A stretch of DNA of 64,000 bases from Umezawaea sp049997955 (lineage in GTDB: Bacteria; Actinomycetota; Actinomycetes; Mycobacteriales; Pseudonocardiaceae): positions 23,223 to 87,222 of the forward strand of contig JAEBDY010000025.1 of the NCBI GenBank assembly GCA_049997955.1. The letters are read 5' to 3'. A program made the position numbers and the translations under genes. Positions 24,888-33,557 of this stretch are shown piece by piece (the first letter of the stretch is position 1; each line of letters starts with the position of its first letter). The notes below the pieces were generated by a model, which ran no database searches, had not been told where the DNA came from, and saw only the letters and a program-made list of their open reading frames with translations.

Positions 24888-25375
24888 TGGGTGGTTCCCT
24901 TCGGCTACGGATTGGCGAGTCCGGCCATGCACACGCCGGGGTCGTGCGGTACCGAACACACGTTCGAAAAAGCGTACTAAACACCACTGGTGCCTGCGCG
25001 GCGGGTCGGCCCGGTGGGAGGGGCGACCTGGCCGCGGGAGGTGAGCCGACGACCATGCTAGGTGCGGCCACCGACAAAAACCGCAGGGGCCGTCCGGGCA
25101 TTCCCCGACGGGCCCCTCGGGCGCGCCCCCGGAGCCCCTGCGACCACACCGGCACCACCAGCCCCAGCAGCCACGGGAACCAGTCGGGGCAGGGAGACCT
25201 ATTTCACCCGTTCGTGGGGGACTCGCACCCCTCGGCGTGGTCGTCGGGCGTGGGTACAGTCGGAGGTACCGCCACCCCCGGTAGTCCCGTGATCCACGCC
25301 CTTCCGGCGCACGGCGAACGCTCCTAGGCTGGTCGGCACACGAGTTCGAGCCTCAACGTCGGGGAGAGGCATTCC
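24888..25375. other. Divergent intergenic region before uvrA
   Basis: No gene is supported in these 488 bases. The left part holds the uvrA leader and the SOS box at 24953-24966. A GC-rich inverted repeat (AGGGGCC...GGGCCCCT, about 25083-25115) lies in the middle. The last 60 bases lead into the MDMPI-family gene with a GGGGAGAGG ribosome binding site. I see nothing else definable. Confidence 0.6.
24953..24966. promoter_or_regulatory. LexA (SOS) box upstream of uvrA
   Basis: CGAAC-ACAC-GTTCG is a perfect palindrome matching the actinobacterial SOS consensus (TCGAAC-N4-GTTCGA) except at one outer base. It lies 66 bases upstream of the chosen uvrA GTG, a normal position for LexA repression of this DNA-repair gene. 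Confidence 0.8.
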
Positions 25376-26164
25376 ATGAGCTTCACCAACACCGGTCCAC
25401 AGGTGCAGTCGGTCGTGCCCGCGCCCAGGGAGCAGTCCGCCGCGGCGCAGCTCGCCAGCGGGCACCTCGCGGCCGTCGCACGGGCCACCGAGGCCTTCTA
25501 CGCCGCCGTCGCGGACCTGGACACGGCCGCCGTGCGCGGTCCCAGCCTGCTGCCGGGGTGGACTCGGGCGCACGTCATCTCGCACGTGTCCCGCAACGCG
25601 GACGCGCTGGTCAACCTGCTCACGTGGGCGAAGACGGGGGTCGAGCACCAGGCGTACGCGAGCCGCAGCGACCGCGACGCGGACATCGAGGAGGGGTCGC
25701 ACCGCACGCTCCTGCTGCTGCGCGCGGACCTGGACTCGGCTTGCCTGCGGTTCACCGCGGCGGCCGAGGGCATGCCCGCGCAGGCGTGGGAGGCCGAGAT
25801 CGCCCCGCCGAGCGGCGGCACGGTCCTCGCCCACCAGGTGCCGTGGCTGCGGCTGCGCGAACTGCTGTTCCACCTGGTCGACCTGGACGTGGGCGTCGGC
25901 TTCGACGACCTCCCGGAGGAGCACCTGGAAGACCTGGTCGACGGCCTGGTCGGGTACTTCGCGGACAAGCCGGACGTGCCCGCCGTGCGCATCGAGGTCG
26001 CACTGCCGGACGACCGTCAGCGGGTGTGGGAGCTCAACACCGCGGGCGCGGAGAGGTCGGTCACCGTCGGCGGCGGCGCGGGCGACGTGATCGGCTGGTT
26101 GACCGGACGCCACGACGGCGCGGGGTTGAGCGGAGAAGCGCCGAAGCTGCCCGGCTGGCTCTGA
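25376..26164 (+). CDS. Maleylpyruvate isomerase-family (DinB-like, mycothiol-dependent) protein
   Basis: This 262-residue protein has the MDMPI N-terminal four-helix bundle (AAVRGPSLLPGWTRAHVISHVSRNADALVNLL, with metal-binding His residues, and VPWLRLRELLFHLVDLDVGV). A smaller C-terminal sterol-carrier-like domain follows. Characterised relatives isomerise maleylpyruvate with mycothiol in gentisate degradation, but no gentisate genes are present here. The position next to uvrA and an MBL hydrolase is shared with many actinobacteria, so a general mycothiol- or metal-dependent role is more likely. The ATG follows GGGGAGAGG. Its last 148 bases are overlapped by the convergent acyltransferase frame. 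Confidence 0.85.
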   Translation: MSFTNTGPQVQSVVPAPREQSAAAQLASGHLAAVARATEAFYAAVADLDTAAVRGPSLLPGWTRAHVISHVSRNADALVNLLTWAKTGVEHQAYASRSDRDADIEEGSHRTLLLLRADLDSACLRFTAAAEGMPAQAWEAEIAPPSGGTVLAHQVPWLRLRELLFHLVDLDVGVGFDDLPEEHLEDLVDGLVGYFADKPDVPAVRIEVALPDDRQRVWELNTAGAERSVTVGGGAGDVIGWLTGRHDGAGLSGEAPKLPGWL

Positions 26165-27279
26165 GCGGGGACGCCGCCGACGAACCGGGGCGCCAGCAGC
26201 CTGGCCGCCAGCAGCACGCGGACCAGCACCGGACCCCGGCTCGCGGCGGTGAGCCACGTGTGGGCGGGCCGTTCGACGGCCTTCGTGAGGAGCCAGCCGA
26301 GCAGCACGGCCGTGCCGAAGAACGCGACGAGCTGCACCACCGGCCCGAGCCCGAGGCGCGCGAGGTGCGCCAGCACGACGTAGCCGATCTCCTGGTGCAC
26401 GAGGTAGACGCCGTAGGAGATGCTCGCCAGCCACTTGATCGGCGTCGCGAGCAGGCGGATCGGCCCGACGTTCCAGTCCGGCCCGGCCGCCGCGGCGCAG
26501 AACCCGAGCAGCAGCACCCCGAGGCCCAGCGTCGACTCCAGGTCGTCGCTGTGGACGGCCTGCGCGAACAGCGCGCTCACCAGCAGCGCGCCCAGCTGTC
26601 CGCGACCCAGCCGGTTCCTGGACCACAGCCAGATGCCGATGCCGATCGCGAACAGCTGCGCGCGGTGCACGCCGAAACCGTCGTACAACGTCCGCACCAC
26701 GCCGGGGTCGTTCGTCCAGACCCGCATGACCAGCGGCCCGAACACCAGCGTCCACAGCAGCACCCGCAGCCACGGGCCGCGCATCCGCGAGCACAGCACC
26801 GCGCCCGCGACGAACCCGGTGATCTGCACGGGCAGCGTCCAGTACGAGTAGTCGACCAGCCGCACGTCCGGCACCCAGTTCTGCAGCATGAACAGGTTCA
26901 GCACCAGGTCGCGGACCGTGAGGTGGCTCCACCCCTCCGGCGCGACCCAGCGCAGCACGGAGAACGCGGCCACCGCCGCCACCGCGTACGCGGGCAGCAG
27001 CCGCGCGAGCCTGTTGCGCAGGAACTTCACCGGCTCCCCCTTGGCCAGCGACGCGCAGGCGAAGTACGCCGACAGCACGACCAGAGAGCTGGCCCCCATC
27101 TCCAGGGGGAACGTGAACAGCGGGCGACCGATCTCGGGGTGCACGTACGGGCCCGCGTGGGTGGCGTGCTGCAACAGGACGGAGAACACGGCGAGCACGC
27201 GCAGGACGTCCCAGTTGATCTGCCTTGCGGTGGCGCGCGGGGAGTTCGACACGAGGGGGAAGAGCCTGTCCGTTGTCAT
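26017..27279 (-). CDS. Acyltransferase family 3 membrane protein with overlapping tail
   Basis: This 420-residue integral membrane O-acyltransferase of the OafA/OatA class begins INWDVLRVLAVFSVLLQHATHAG with the catalytic His of the family. About ten hydrophobic segments follow, with a late ISYGVYLVHQEIGYVV motif. It would acetylate or acylate a surface polysaccharide, lipid or secondary metabolite. The ATG at 27279 is preferred; a TTG six codons upstream is possible. The last 49 codons run antisense through the end of the MDMPI-family gene and give a Pro/Ser-rich tail (NPAPSWRPVNQPITSPAPPP) that does not look like a conserved domain. The original stop may have been lost by mutation. Confidence 0.85.
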   Translation of the reverse strand: MTTDRLFPLVSNSPRATARQINWDVLRVLAVFSVLLQHATHAGPYVHPEIGRPLFTFPLEMGASSLVVLSAYFACASLAKGEPVKFLRNRLARLLPAYAVAAVAAFSVLRWVAPEGWSHLTVRDLVLNLFMLQNWVPDVRLVDYSYWTLPVQITGFVAGAVLCSRMRGPWLRVLLWTLVFGPLVMRVWTNDPGVVRTLYDGFGVHRAQLFAIGIGIWLWSRNRLGRGQLGALLVSALFAQAVHSDDLESTLGLGVLLLGFCAAAAGPDWNVGPIRLLATPIKWLASISYGVYLVHQEIGYVVLAHLARLGLGPVVQLVAFFGTAVLLGWLLTKAVERPAHTWLTAASRGPVLVRVLLAARLLAPRFVGGVPAQSQPGSFGASPLNPAPSWRPVNQPITSPAPPPTVTDLSAPAVLSSHTR

Positions 27280-27369
27280 CGGAACGATCTTCGTCAACCC
27301 TAGGCGATCAACCTGTAGACACCCTGAAGGCGTGCGTGAGGAGTACCCGAACGACTACCGTCGGCCATT

Positions 27370-28047
27370 GTGGACGTACAAGAGGACTACACCGGTCACG
27401 TCGAACCGGACGGCCCCGCCGCACGGCGGACCCTGGACGCGCTGACCATCACGAAGGTCTCCGTGGGCCCGATGGACAACAACGCCTACCTGCTGGTCTG
27501 CCGCGCGACCAACGAGGCCCTGCTGGTCGACGCCGCCGCCGACCCCGAACGCCTCTCCGACCTGGTCGGCCACTCCGAGGACCGGCCGACGCTCAAGACC
27601 ATCGTCACCACCCACCAGCACGGCGACCACTGGCAGGCGCTGGGCGCGGTCGCCGGGGCGAACGGCTCGAACACCGTCGCCCACGCCCTGGACGCGGGCC
27701 CGCTGCCCGTGCCACCGGACCGGCTGGTCGAGCACGGCGACACGGTGGCGGTGGGAGAGGTCCCGCTGACCGTCATCCACCTGCGCGGGCACACGCCGGG
27801 CTCGATCGCGCTGCTGTACCGGGACCCCGCAGGCCACGGGCACCTGTTCACCGGCGACTCGCTGTTCCCCGGCGGTCCGGGGAAGACGGCGGACGCGGAG
27901 AAGTTCGGGTCCTTGATGGACGACCTGGAGGCGAGGGTGTTCGGGGAACTCGCGGACGACACGTGGTTCTACCCCGGTCACGGGGATGATTCAACGTTGG
28001 GCGAGCAACGGCCGCACCTGGCGGAGTGGCGCGCTCGGGGCTGGTGA
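27370..28047 (+). CDS. MBL-fold metallo-hydrolase (glyoxalase II-like)
   Basis: This 225-residue enzyme has the metallo-beta-lactamase HxHxDH signature (TTHQHGDHW, residues about 80-87). Further metal ligands are in LRGHTPGSIALLY, FTGDSLFPGG and YPGHGDDSTLGEQ. The last motif is typical of hydroxyacylglutathione hydrolase-like proteins, which in actinobacteria probably act on mycothiol thioesters. The gene is conserved near uvrA in this phylum. The GTG start lies in a region without an obvious ribosome binding site. A stem-loop terminator follows at 28058-28088. Confidence 0.9.
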   Translation: MDVQEDYTGHVEPDGPAARRTLDALTITKVSVGPMDNNAYLLVCRATNEALLVDAAADPERLSDLVGHSEDRPTLKTIVTTHQHGDHWQALGAVAGANGSNTVAHALDAGPLPVPPDRLVEHGDTVAVGEVPLTVIHLRGHTPGSIALLYRDPAGHGHLFTGDSLFPGGPGKTADAEKFGSLMDDLEARVFGELADDTWFYPGHGDDSTLGEQRPHLAEWRARGW

Positions 28048-28057
28048 ACCCGACCGG

Positions 28058-28088
28058 ACGGGGCTGTCCGCTTGACGGGCGGCCCCGT
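28058..28088 (+). terminator. Terminator after the MBL hydrolase gene
   Basis: ACGGGGC pairs with GCCCCGT, with an inner GTCCG/CGGGC stem closing on a short loop. It begins 10 bases after the stop codon. Confidence 0.6.
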
Positions 28089-28193
28089 TCGACCTCCGTC
28101 GGGGTCAGGTGGGGCCTGGCAGGCGCGGTCGAGGACGGCTTGGACCTTTGAGCGGGACCAATGCGGCCTGGGGTCCATTGTGGATCATGTGGT

Positions 28194-28778
28194 TCACGGG
28201 GCGGAGGCGGTCTGCTGGCGGATCGCCTTGGTGCCGTCGCGCAGCGAGTCGGCGGCGATCGCCCAGAGCACCAGCGCGCCGCCGAACCCCGGCACCGCCC
28301 GCCACGCCCACGTGACGCCTGCCGCTCCGAGCACCACCGCGAGGACCGCGACGGCGCAGAGCAGGCCCGCGAGCAGCAGGAAGCGGTTCGAGTCGAAGAA
28401 GCGGGCGAACGGGATGAAGTGGAGGCCCACGGCGAGCAGGATCCAGGCCGGGACCGCTTCGGGGAAGTCGTAGACCGCGACGAAGAGCCGGGAGCCCGCG
28501 AAGATCGCGACCACCATGACCGCCACCGCGATGCCGTACCGCTTGCCGAACGGGCTGTCCTCGCGGCCTTCGCCCGGCGGGAGGGTCCTGCCCCGGCGGA
28601 CGGTCAGGAAGATCCAGCCGAACAGCGCGATGAGGACGCCCACGCCGACGAGTCGGAGGGCCGGTGCCGCGTCGGGTGCTACCGAGACCGCGGAGAACCA
28701 CCACCCCGCGCCGAAACCGACCCCGATCGACGCGCTGATCGCGAGTGCGACCAGGTGCCCCCTGGTGAACTCCGCCAT
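28194..28778 (-). CDS. Six-helix membrane protein, function unknown
   Basis: This 194-residue protein has about six hydrophobic helices (for example residues 9-30, 42-58, 85-103, 108-126, 132-152 and 155-175). A short cytoplasmic basic loop (VRRGRTLPPGEGRED) lies between helices 2 and 3. The FARFFDSNRFLLLAGLLC segment resembles small uncharacterised actinobacterial membrane proteins. I recognise no family. The ATG at 28778 is the only sensible start. Confidence 0.75.
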   Translation of the reverse strand: MAEFTRGHLVALAISASIGVGFGAGWWFSAVSVAPDAAPALRLVGVGVLIALFGWIFLTVRRGRTLPPGEGREDSPFGKRYGIAVAVMVVAIFAGSRLFVAVYDFPEAVPAWILLAVGLHFIPFARFFDSNRFLLLAGLLCAVAVLAVVLGAAGVTWAWRAVPGFGGALVLWAIAADSLRDGTKAIRQQTASAP

Positions 28779-28832
28779 TCCTCCCCCTGACCTCGTAGCC
28801 GACCCGCCGGGGGACGGTACCCGGCCGCGGGG

Positions 28833-29171
28833 TCAGGGGGTGAAGACGCGGTGGTGTCCGGCCGCGCGGAGTTCGACGGGCACGCGCAACGCGGCCGCCA
28901 ACCGTTCCGCGAGCTGGTCGCCGCGATCGCGCCAGGCGGATTCGGCCCGCTCGTCCGGGAAGTCGGAACTCATCGGGTCGTCGCTGACGAACAGCGCCTG
29001 GAACTCGTCGTCCCACTCCCCGATCGCCGCGGCGAGGTCGGCGGGCACGCCGTCGTCGGCGAGCTGCTCGGGTGAGCAGTTGTCCGGGACGACGTCGCCG
29101 GCGCGGAGGACCCACAGGCAGTCCGTGACCCACTCGGGCGCGAGCCGCACCGACAGCGGGGGCCTGCTCAC
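28833..29171 (-). CDS. Conserved hypothetical protein
   Basis: This 112-residue soluble acidic protein begins SRPPLSVRLAPEWVTDCLWV and has WDDEFQALFVSDDP in the middle. The C-terminal helix ends in a short basic segment. I cannot assign a domain. Start choice is between two adjacent GTG codons (29171 and 29174). Both lie about 10 bases after the stop of the VOC gene, so the two genes are probably co-transcribed. A much longer in-frame extension upstream runs through that VOC gene and is rejected. Confidence 0.65.
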   Translation of the reverse strand: MSRPPLSVRLAPEWVTDCLWVLRAGDVVPDNCSPEQLADDGVPADLAAAIGEWDDEFQALFVSDDPMSSDFPDERAESAWRDRGDQLAERLAAALRVPVELRAAGHHRVFTP

Positions 29172-29182
29172 CACGTCGTGGC

Positions 29183-29599
29183 TCAAGCCCGGGGCTGGAC
29201 GATGTTGACCATCCACGGGATGCCGAAGCGGTCCACGCAGGAGCCGAACTCGTCGCCCCACATCTGCTTCTCCAGGGGGACGGTGACGGTGCCGTCCGCG
29301 GCGAGCTCGTCCCAGTACGCGTGGAGGTCGTCGGCGTCGTCGCCGCTGAGGCTCACGGTGATGTTGTTGCCGGGGTTGTGGTCCACGCCCGGCGGGGTGT
29401 CGGCGCCCATGAGGATGAAGCCGCTGCCGGTCTCCAGCTGGCCGTGCATGATGTTGTCGGCGAACGGGGACCCGTCCGCGCCGCCGAAGTCGCCGAACGT
29501 GTTGAGCGTCAGGGTTCCGCCGAAGACGCCCTGGTAGAACTCCATCGCCTCGCGGGCGTTGTTCGCGAAGCTGATGTAGGGGTTGAGCCGAGAAGCCAT
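29183..29599 (-). CDS. VOC family protein (PhnB/glyoxalase-like)
   Basis: This 138-residue vicinal-oxygen-chelate protein resembles PhnB: LNPYISFANNAREAMEFYQGVFGG at the start, HGQLETGSGFILMGAD in the first module, and MWGDEFGSCVDRFGIPWMVNI at the end. Members are dimeric, metal-binding or ligand-binding proteins of varied and often unknown substrate. The ATG at 29599 precedes the conserved start, with an AGGAG-like site (GAAGGAGC) upstream. It heads a two-gene unit with the hypothetical protein downstream. Confidence 0.88.
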   Translation of the reverse strand: MASRLNPYISFANNAREAMEFYQGVFGGTLTLNTFGDFGGADGSPFADNIMHGQLETGSGFILMGADTPPGVDHNPGNNITVSLSGDDADDLHAYWDELAADGTVTVPLEKQMWGDEFGSCVDRFGIPWMVNIVQPRA

Positions 29600-29772
29600 T
29601 GCCCGCTCCTTCTGGTCGCGACGGGACAGCCTCCTGGCAGACCAACGGGGGTGCCGCCATCGGGAGCAAGGCCTGACTCGTTCAGGACAGAAAGCTCCTG
29701 TGCGGACGGGTGCGCGTGGTTCGATGACGTCGCGGATCTGCGACAACGTTGTCAACGCGAGCGGAGGCTGGG

Positions 29773-32700
29773 GTGGCCGACTTTCTCCTCAACCGGCGGC
29801 AGTTGCTGGGACTGATCGGGGCGGGGGCCGTGGTCGCCGCGTGGGACGGGACCGCCGCCAACGCCGCCTCGAAGGCCACCGATCCGGTCGCGGACGTCTA
29901 CCACCGGGTGCTGCTGCGGCACACGCGCTGGTCGGAGTCGCAGTTCGACGCGGCGGTCGGGCGCTACCGGCGGACCGACTTCGGGTTCGCGGTCGTGCTG
30001 GGGAACGCGGTCCTGGTCACCAGGGGCACCTACGACGCGCAGGTCGCCGGGATCGCGAAGGACGAGCTGCGGGCGCGGACGGTGGCGACGATCCGGCACT
30101 TCGCGGCGTCGAACGCGCTCGTCGGGGGCTCCGAGTGGGGCAAGACGCTGTTCTGGGACACGACGTTCCAGTCGTACTTCGTGCTGGCGGCGCGGTTGCT
30201 GTGGGACGACCTCGACGCCGCCACGCGGTCGGCCGTGGACACCGTGGTGCGCGCACAGGCCGAGTACACGGTGTCCTTGGGGACGGGTGACGACCCCCGT
30301 TCCGGCGAGTGGACGCCGAACGGGCTGACCGGCGGGTTCCGGGGCGACACCAAGCTGGAGGAGATGGGGGTCTACGCCCAGTCCCTCGCTCCCGGACTGG
30401 CCTGGGCGGCGGACGTGCCGGAGGCGTGGCGGGTGGCGTTCGGGCGGTGGAGCCGGAACATGGCCGGGTTGCCCGCGGCCGACCTGGCGAACCCGGCGCT
30501 GGTCGACGGGGTCGCGGTGAGCGCGAACACGGCCGCGAACGTGCACGACACGTTCGTCGTGGAGAACCACGGGTCGTTCGGGCCGCACTACCAGGAGGAG
30601 CTGTGGCGGACGTCCGCGCGGAACGCGATCCACTTCCTGGTCGCCGGGCGGCCGCTGCCCGAGGTGATCACCGCCCAGCCGAACGGGGAACGGTTGTGGC
30701 GCACCATCCTGGCGACGATGAGCGACGCGGGCGAGCCGTTGATGCCGATGGTGGGCGACCGGGAGCACCTGTACGGCCGGGACGTCATCCCGCTGGCGTT
30801 CCGCGCCCAGGTGCTGGGCGACCGGTACGCGGCTCGGGCGGAGGCCGATCTCGCCGCTCGACTTGAGGCGTACCAGGCGCATCCGCCCGTGGACCGGATG
30901 GCGAAGTTCTCCGGGGAGCCCAAGTACGAGCCGGAGGCGCGAGCGGAGATCGCGATCGCCTACCTGCTGCACGAACTGCGGCCGCGGCCGGTGCCGGTGG
31001 AGGCGGCGGAGCTGTTCCGGCACGCGAGCGGGGCCACGGACTTCGGTGCGGGGCCGGGGTTGGTGGCGCAGCAGTCGGAGCGGGCCTGGGCAGGGACGGT
31101 GAGCAAGGCCGGGCTGGTGAAGTTCGCCTGGCAGCCCTCGCACGACGACTGGCTGTTCAAGATCAGCGGCAGCGCGCCGATGTTCCTGCCGTCCACCGGC
31201 CTGGTGGTGCGCGACCGGTTCGCCAAGGCCTACCAACGGGTTCGGGACGGGTTCGACGCGACGGTGAGCGTGCTGGGCTTCGACGGCGGCCGCGCGGGAA
31301 TGGCGACCCTGCCCACCGGGACGGTGGTGTACGCGACGTCGGGGGTGGCGGCGGGCGAGGGGCGCGTCGAGGTGCACAACCTGACGATGCCGGGCGTGCC
31401 GGGACTGGACGGGGACCGGGTGTACACCGCCGCCGAGGGCAGTGCGGTGGTGCGGGCCGCCGAAGGCGTTGGGCGCACCGACGACCTGGCGTTCCCGCGG
31501 ACGTCCGCGCGGCACGTGCGGATGGTCGGGGTGACCCCGCACGCGGTCTACGGGTACTCGCTGTTCGCGTTCGAGGTGCGGGACGGCGGCGGTGCGGACC
31601 TGGCTCGGGGGCGGGTGGCGTCGGCGTCCTCGTTCGACGTGGGGCGGGAACCGGGGTTCGCCACCGACGGGGACGCGGCGACCCGGTGGGCGGTGTCGCG
31701 GGCGGATCGGCCTCGGGCTGACAGCTGGCTGGCGGTCGACCTGGGGACGGAGGTCCCGGTGGACCGCGTGCGGCTGCACTGGGAGGCCGCCGCCGGTCAG
31801 GCGTACCGCGTCGAGACCTCCACCGACGGTGCGCGGTGGACGGTCGTCGCCACCTATCCGCGTGACGACCTGCGCAGCACCGGGAAGTGGCTGGACGTGG
31901 ACGGCCGCGCCGGGTTCGTGGTGCACGGCGCCGCGTCGCCGATCGCGGTCCGGGGCGGCACGGTGACGTTGTCCGACGGGCCCGCCGCGGGGTTCGTGGT
32001 GGAGGGGTACGTCGGCGCGGAACGGGATCTGCGCGCCCTCGCCGCCGCCGGGGCGCCCGTCTGCCCGGACGGGGTCCGGGCCAGTGCCGCGGACGGGTAC
32101 CTGAGCCTATTCAACCTGACCGGGGCGCGGGTCGCCGGGGTGGTGTCGGTGCCGCAGTCGCGCACGGCGGTGAAGGTGTACCAGGGAGTGCAGCGGGTCA
32201 CGGCCACGGGCACGGACCACGACGTGGTGCTGGAGGGCGGGTCGGCGCGGGTCGAGGCGCACCGGTTCACGGTGCGGCGGGTCGGTGGCGGCGCGGTGCC
32301 GGTGGGGGTCGCCGTGACCGTGCTCGACGGGCAGCGGGTGCGCGTGGGCGGCACTCGGGCGATGCTGCTGGTCACCCAGGTCGGCGGGGTGGAACTGCCG
32401 GTGGTGTCCGGCGCGGAGGTGGTGTTCCCCGGCGGGCGGCCGTACCCGCTGGCGGACCTGGCCGTCGGCCGGGTGACGTTCCCGTCCTCTCCCCTGCCAC
32501 CGGGGATGTCCGACCCCGGCGCGGCCGTCGACGACGACCCGCGGACCTCGTGGACGCCCGGTCCCGGCGGGCGGATGGTGGTGGACCTCGGCGCCGCGGT
32601 GGCGGTCGGGGAGGTCGTGCTGACCTGGACCGCCGGTGTGGTGCCCCCCGTCGTCGTGGCCACGAGCGCGGACGGCCGTTCCTACGCACCCGCCGGGGCT

Positions 32701-32817
32701 GTCGGGCGGGGGCGCAGGGCGAGCGCGGTGGTCGGCGCGTCGGCCCGGTACGTGGCGGTCGGCACCGGGTGGAGGAGTGGACAGGCCAGGCTGGTGTCCG
32801 TCGTGGTGCGGTCGTGA
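29773..32817 (+). CDS. Tat-exported toroid-fold protein with discoidin (F5/8 type C) domains
   Basis: This is a 1014-residue secreted protein. The N-terminus has a twin-arginine-like signal (NRRQLLGLIGAGAVVAAW, cleavage after ANA near residue 32). The following 350 residues are helix-rich with WTPNGLTGGFRGDTKLEEM and FVVENHGSFGPHYQEELW. That is reminiscent of (alpha/alpha)n-toroid polysaccharide lyases, with candidate catalytic Asn/His. A beta-rich central region comes next, then one clear discoidin domain (about residues 600-710, DGDAATRWAVS and WLAVDLGTEVPVDRVRLHWE). A second, partial discoidin domain sits at the C-terminus (DDDPRTSWTPGPGGRMVVDLG). It probably binds and cleaves a polysaccharide; the substrate is unknown. 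The GTG at 29773 is preferred because GGAGG lies five bases upstream. Its stop abuts the stop of the convergent racemase gene. Confidence 0.75.
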   Translation: MADFLLNRRQLLGLIGAGAVVAAWDGTAANAASKATDPVADVYHRVLLRHTRWSESQFDAAVGRYRRTDFGFAVVLGNAVLVTRGTYDAQVAGIAKDELRARTVATIRHFAASNALVGGSEWGKTLFWDTTFQSYFVLAARLLWDDLDAATRSAVDTVVRAQAEYTVSLGTGDDPRSGEWTPNGLTGGFRGDTKLEEMGVYAQSLAPGLAWAADVPEAWRVAFGRWSRNMAGLPAADLANPALVDGVAVSANTAANVHDTFVVENHGSFGPHYQEELWRTSARNAIHFLVAGRPLPEVITAQPNGERLWRTILATMSDAGEPLMPMVGDREHLYGRDVIPLAFRAQVLGDRYAARAEADLAARLEAYQAHPPVDRMAKFSGEPKYEPEARAEIAIAYLLHELRPRPVPVEAAELFRHASGATDFGAGPGLVAQQSERAWAGTVSKAGLVKFAWQPSHDDWLFKISGSAPMFLPSTGLVVRDRFAKAYQRVRDGFDATVSVLGFDGGRAGMATLPTGTVVYATSGVAAGEGRVEVHNLTMPGVPGLDGDRVYTAAEGSAVVRAAEGVGRTDDLAFPRTSARHVRMVGVTPHAVYGYSLFAFEVRDGGGADLARGRVASASSFDVGREPGFATDGDAATRWAVSRADRPRADSWLAVDLGTEVPVDRVRLHWEAAAGQAYRVETSTDGARWTVVATYPRDDLRSTGKWLDVDGRAGFVVHGAASPIAVRGGTVTLSDGPAAGFVVEGYVGAERDLRALAAAGAPVCPDGVRASAADGYLSLFNLTGARVAGVVSVPQSRTAVKVYQGVQRVTATGTDHDVVLEGGSARVEAHRFTVRRVGGGAVPVGVAVTVLDGQRVRVGGTRAMLLVTQVGGVELPVVSGAEVVFPGGRPYPLADLAVGRVTFPSSPLPPGMSDPGAAVDDDPRTSWTPGPGGRMVVDLGAAVAVGEVVLTWTAGVVPPVVVATSADGRSYAPAGAVGRGRRASAVVGASARYVAVGTGWRSGQARLVSVVVRS

Positions 32818-33555
32818 TCAGGGCGGTGACGTGGTGAAGGTGTGCAGCAGCCCGGCGTAGGGCTTGGGCGGGGGTTCGGCGTACTCGCCCCGCTTGTTGG
32901 TGGTCAGGGCCATGGTGATCAAGGACTGGACCTGGAGGGTCGCCGCCCTGACCCCGTCGACCACCGGAACGCCCAGCACCTCGGTGAGGTCCGCGCAGAG
33001 GTCCGCCATGCCCGCGCAGCCGAGCACCACGGCGTCCGCCCCGTCCTCCGCCACCGCCCTCCCGCAGGCCTCGGTGAGCTTCTTCAGGGTGTCCGGGTCC
33101 TGGTCCAGGTCGAGCACCGGGATGTCGACGGCGTGGACGCCCGCGCAGAACTTGGTCACGCCGTAGCGCTCGGCCAGGTCCCAGGCGCGGCCCGCGGTCC
33201 TGGCCAGGGTCGTCACGACGGTGAAGGTGCGGCCCAGGTAGGTGGCCGTGCGCATGGCCGCTTCCGCGATGCCCACCACCGGGCCGTTCGCCAGCTCCCG
33301 TGCCGCGTCGAGGCCGGGGTCGCCGAAGCAGGCCAGGACGTAACCGTCCACTCCGGACCGCTCGCCCTTCGCCACCTCGGCGAGGACGCCCGGAACGCTG
33401 AGGGCCTCGTCGTAGTGGCTCTCGATCGAGGCCGGGCCCATCGTCGGGCTGCTCGACTCGACCGTCGTTCCCGGCGCCGCCACCGCCTCGGCCGCCTCGT
33501 GGATGTGGCGGGTCATCGTCGTGCTGGTGTTGGGGTTGACGACCTTGATCCGCAT
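32818..33555 (-). CDS. Aspartate/glutamate racemase family, hydantoin racemase-like
   Basis: This is a 245-residue cofactor-independent racemase. The start IKVVNPNTSTTMTRHI is typical of hydantoin and allantoin racemases. The two catalytic cysteines are in VLACFGDPG and VVLGCAGMADL. It would racemise 5-substituted hydantoins or allantoin. It is coupled to the NCS1 permease gene: the permease stop and this ATG are separated by two bases, and GGAGGTGACC is the ribosome binding site. No hydantoinase or carbamoylase is nearby, so the pathway is incomplete in the window. Confidence 0.9.
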   Translation of the reverse strand: MRIKVVNPNTSTTMTRHIHEAAEAVAAPGTTVESSSPTMGPASIESHYDEALSVPGVLAEVAKGERSGVDGYVLACFGDPGLDAARELANGPVVGIAEAAMRTATYLGRTFTVVTTLARTAGRAWDLAERYGVTKFCAGVHAVDIPVLDLDQDPDTLKKLTEACGRAVAEDGADAVVLGCAGMADLCADLTEVLGVPVVDGVRAATLQVQSLITMALTTNKRGEYAEPPPKPYAGLLHTFTTSPP

Positions 33556-33557
33556 GG

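Noticed and set aside
24888..24959. Longer uvrA N-terminus starting at 24959
   Set aside because: It would begin inside the SOS box and adds 24 non-conserved residues.
29752..31926. A 724-residue minus-strand open frame
   Set aside because: It is antisense to the discoidin-domain protein; the composition is Pro/Arg/His-rich, typical of GC-rich shadows.
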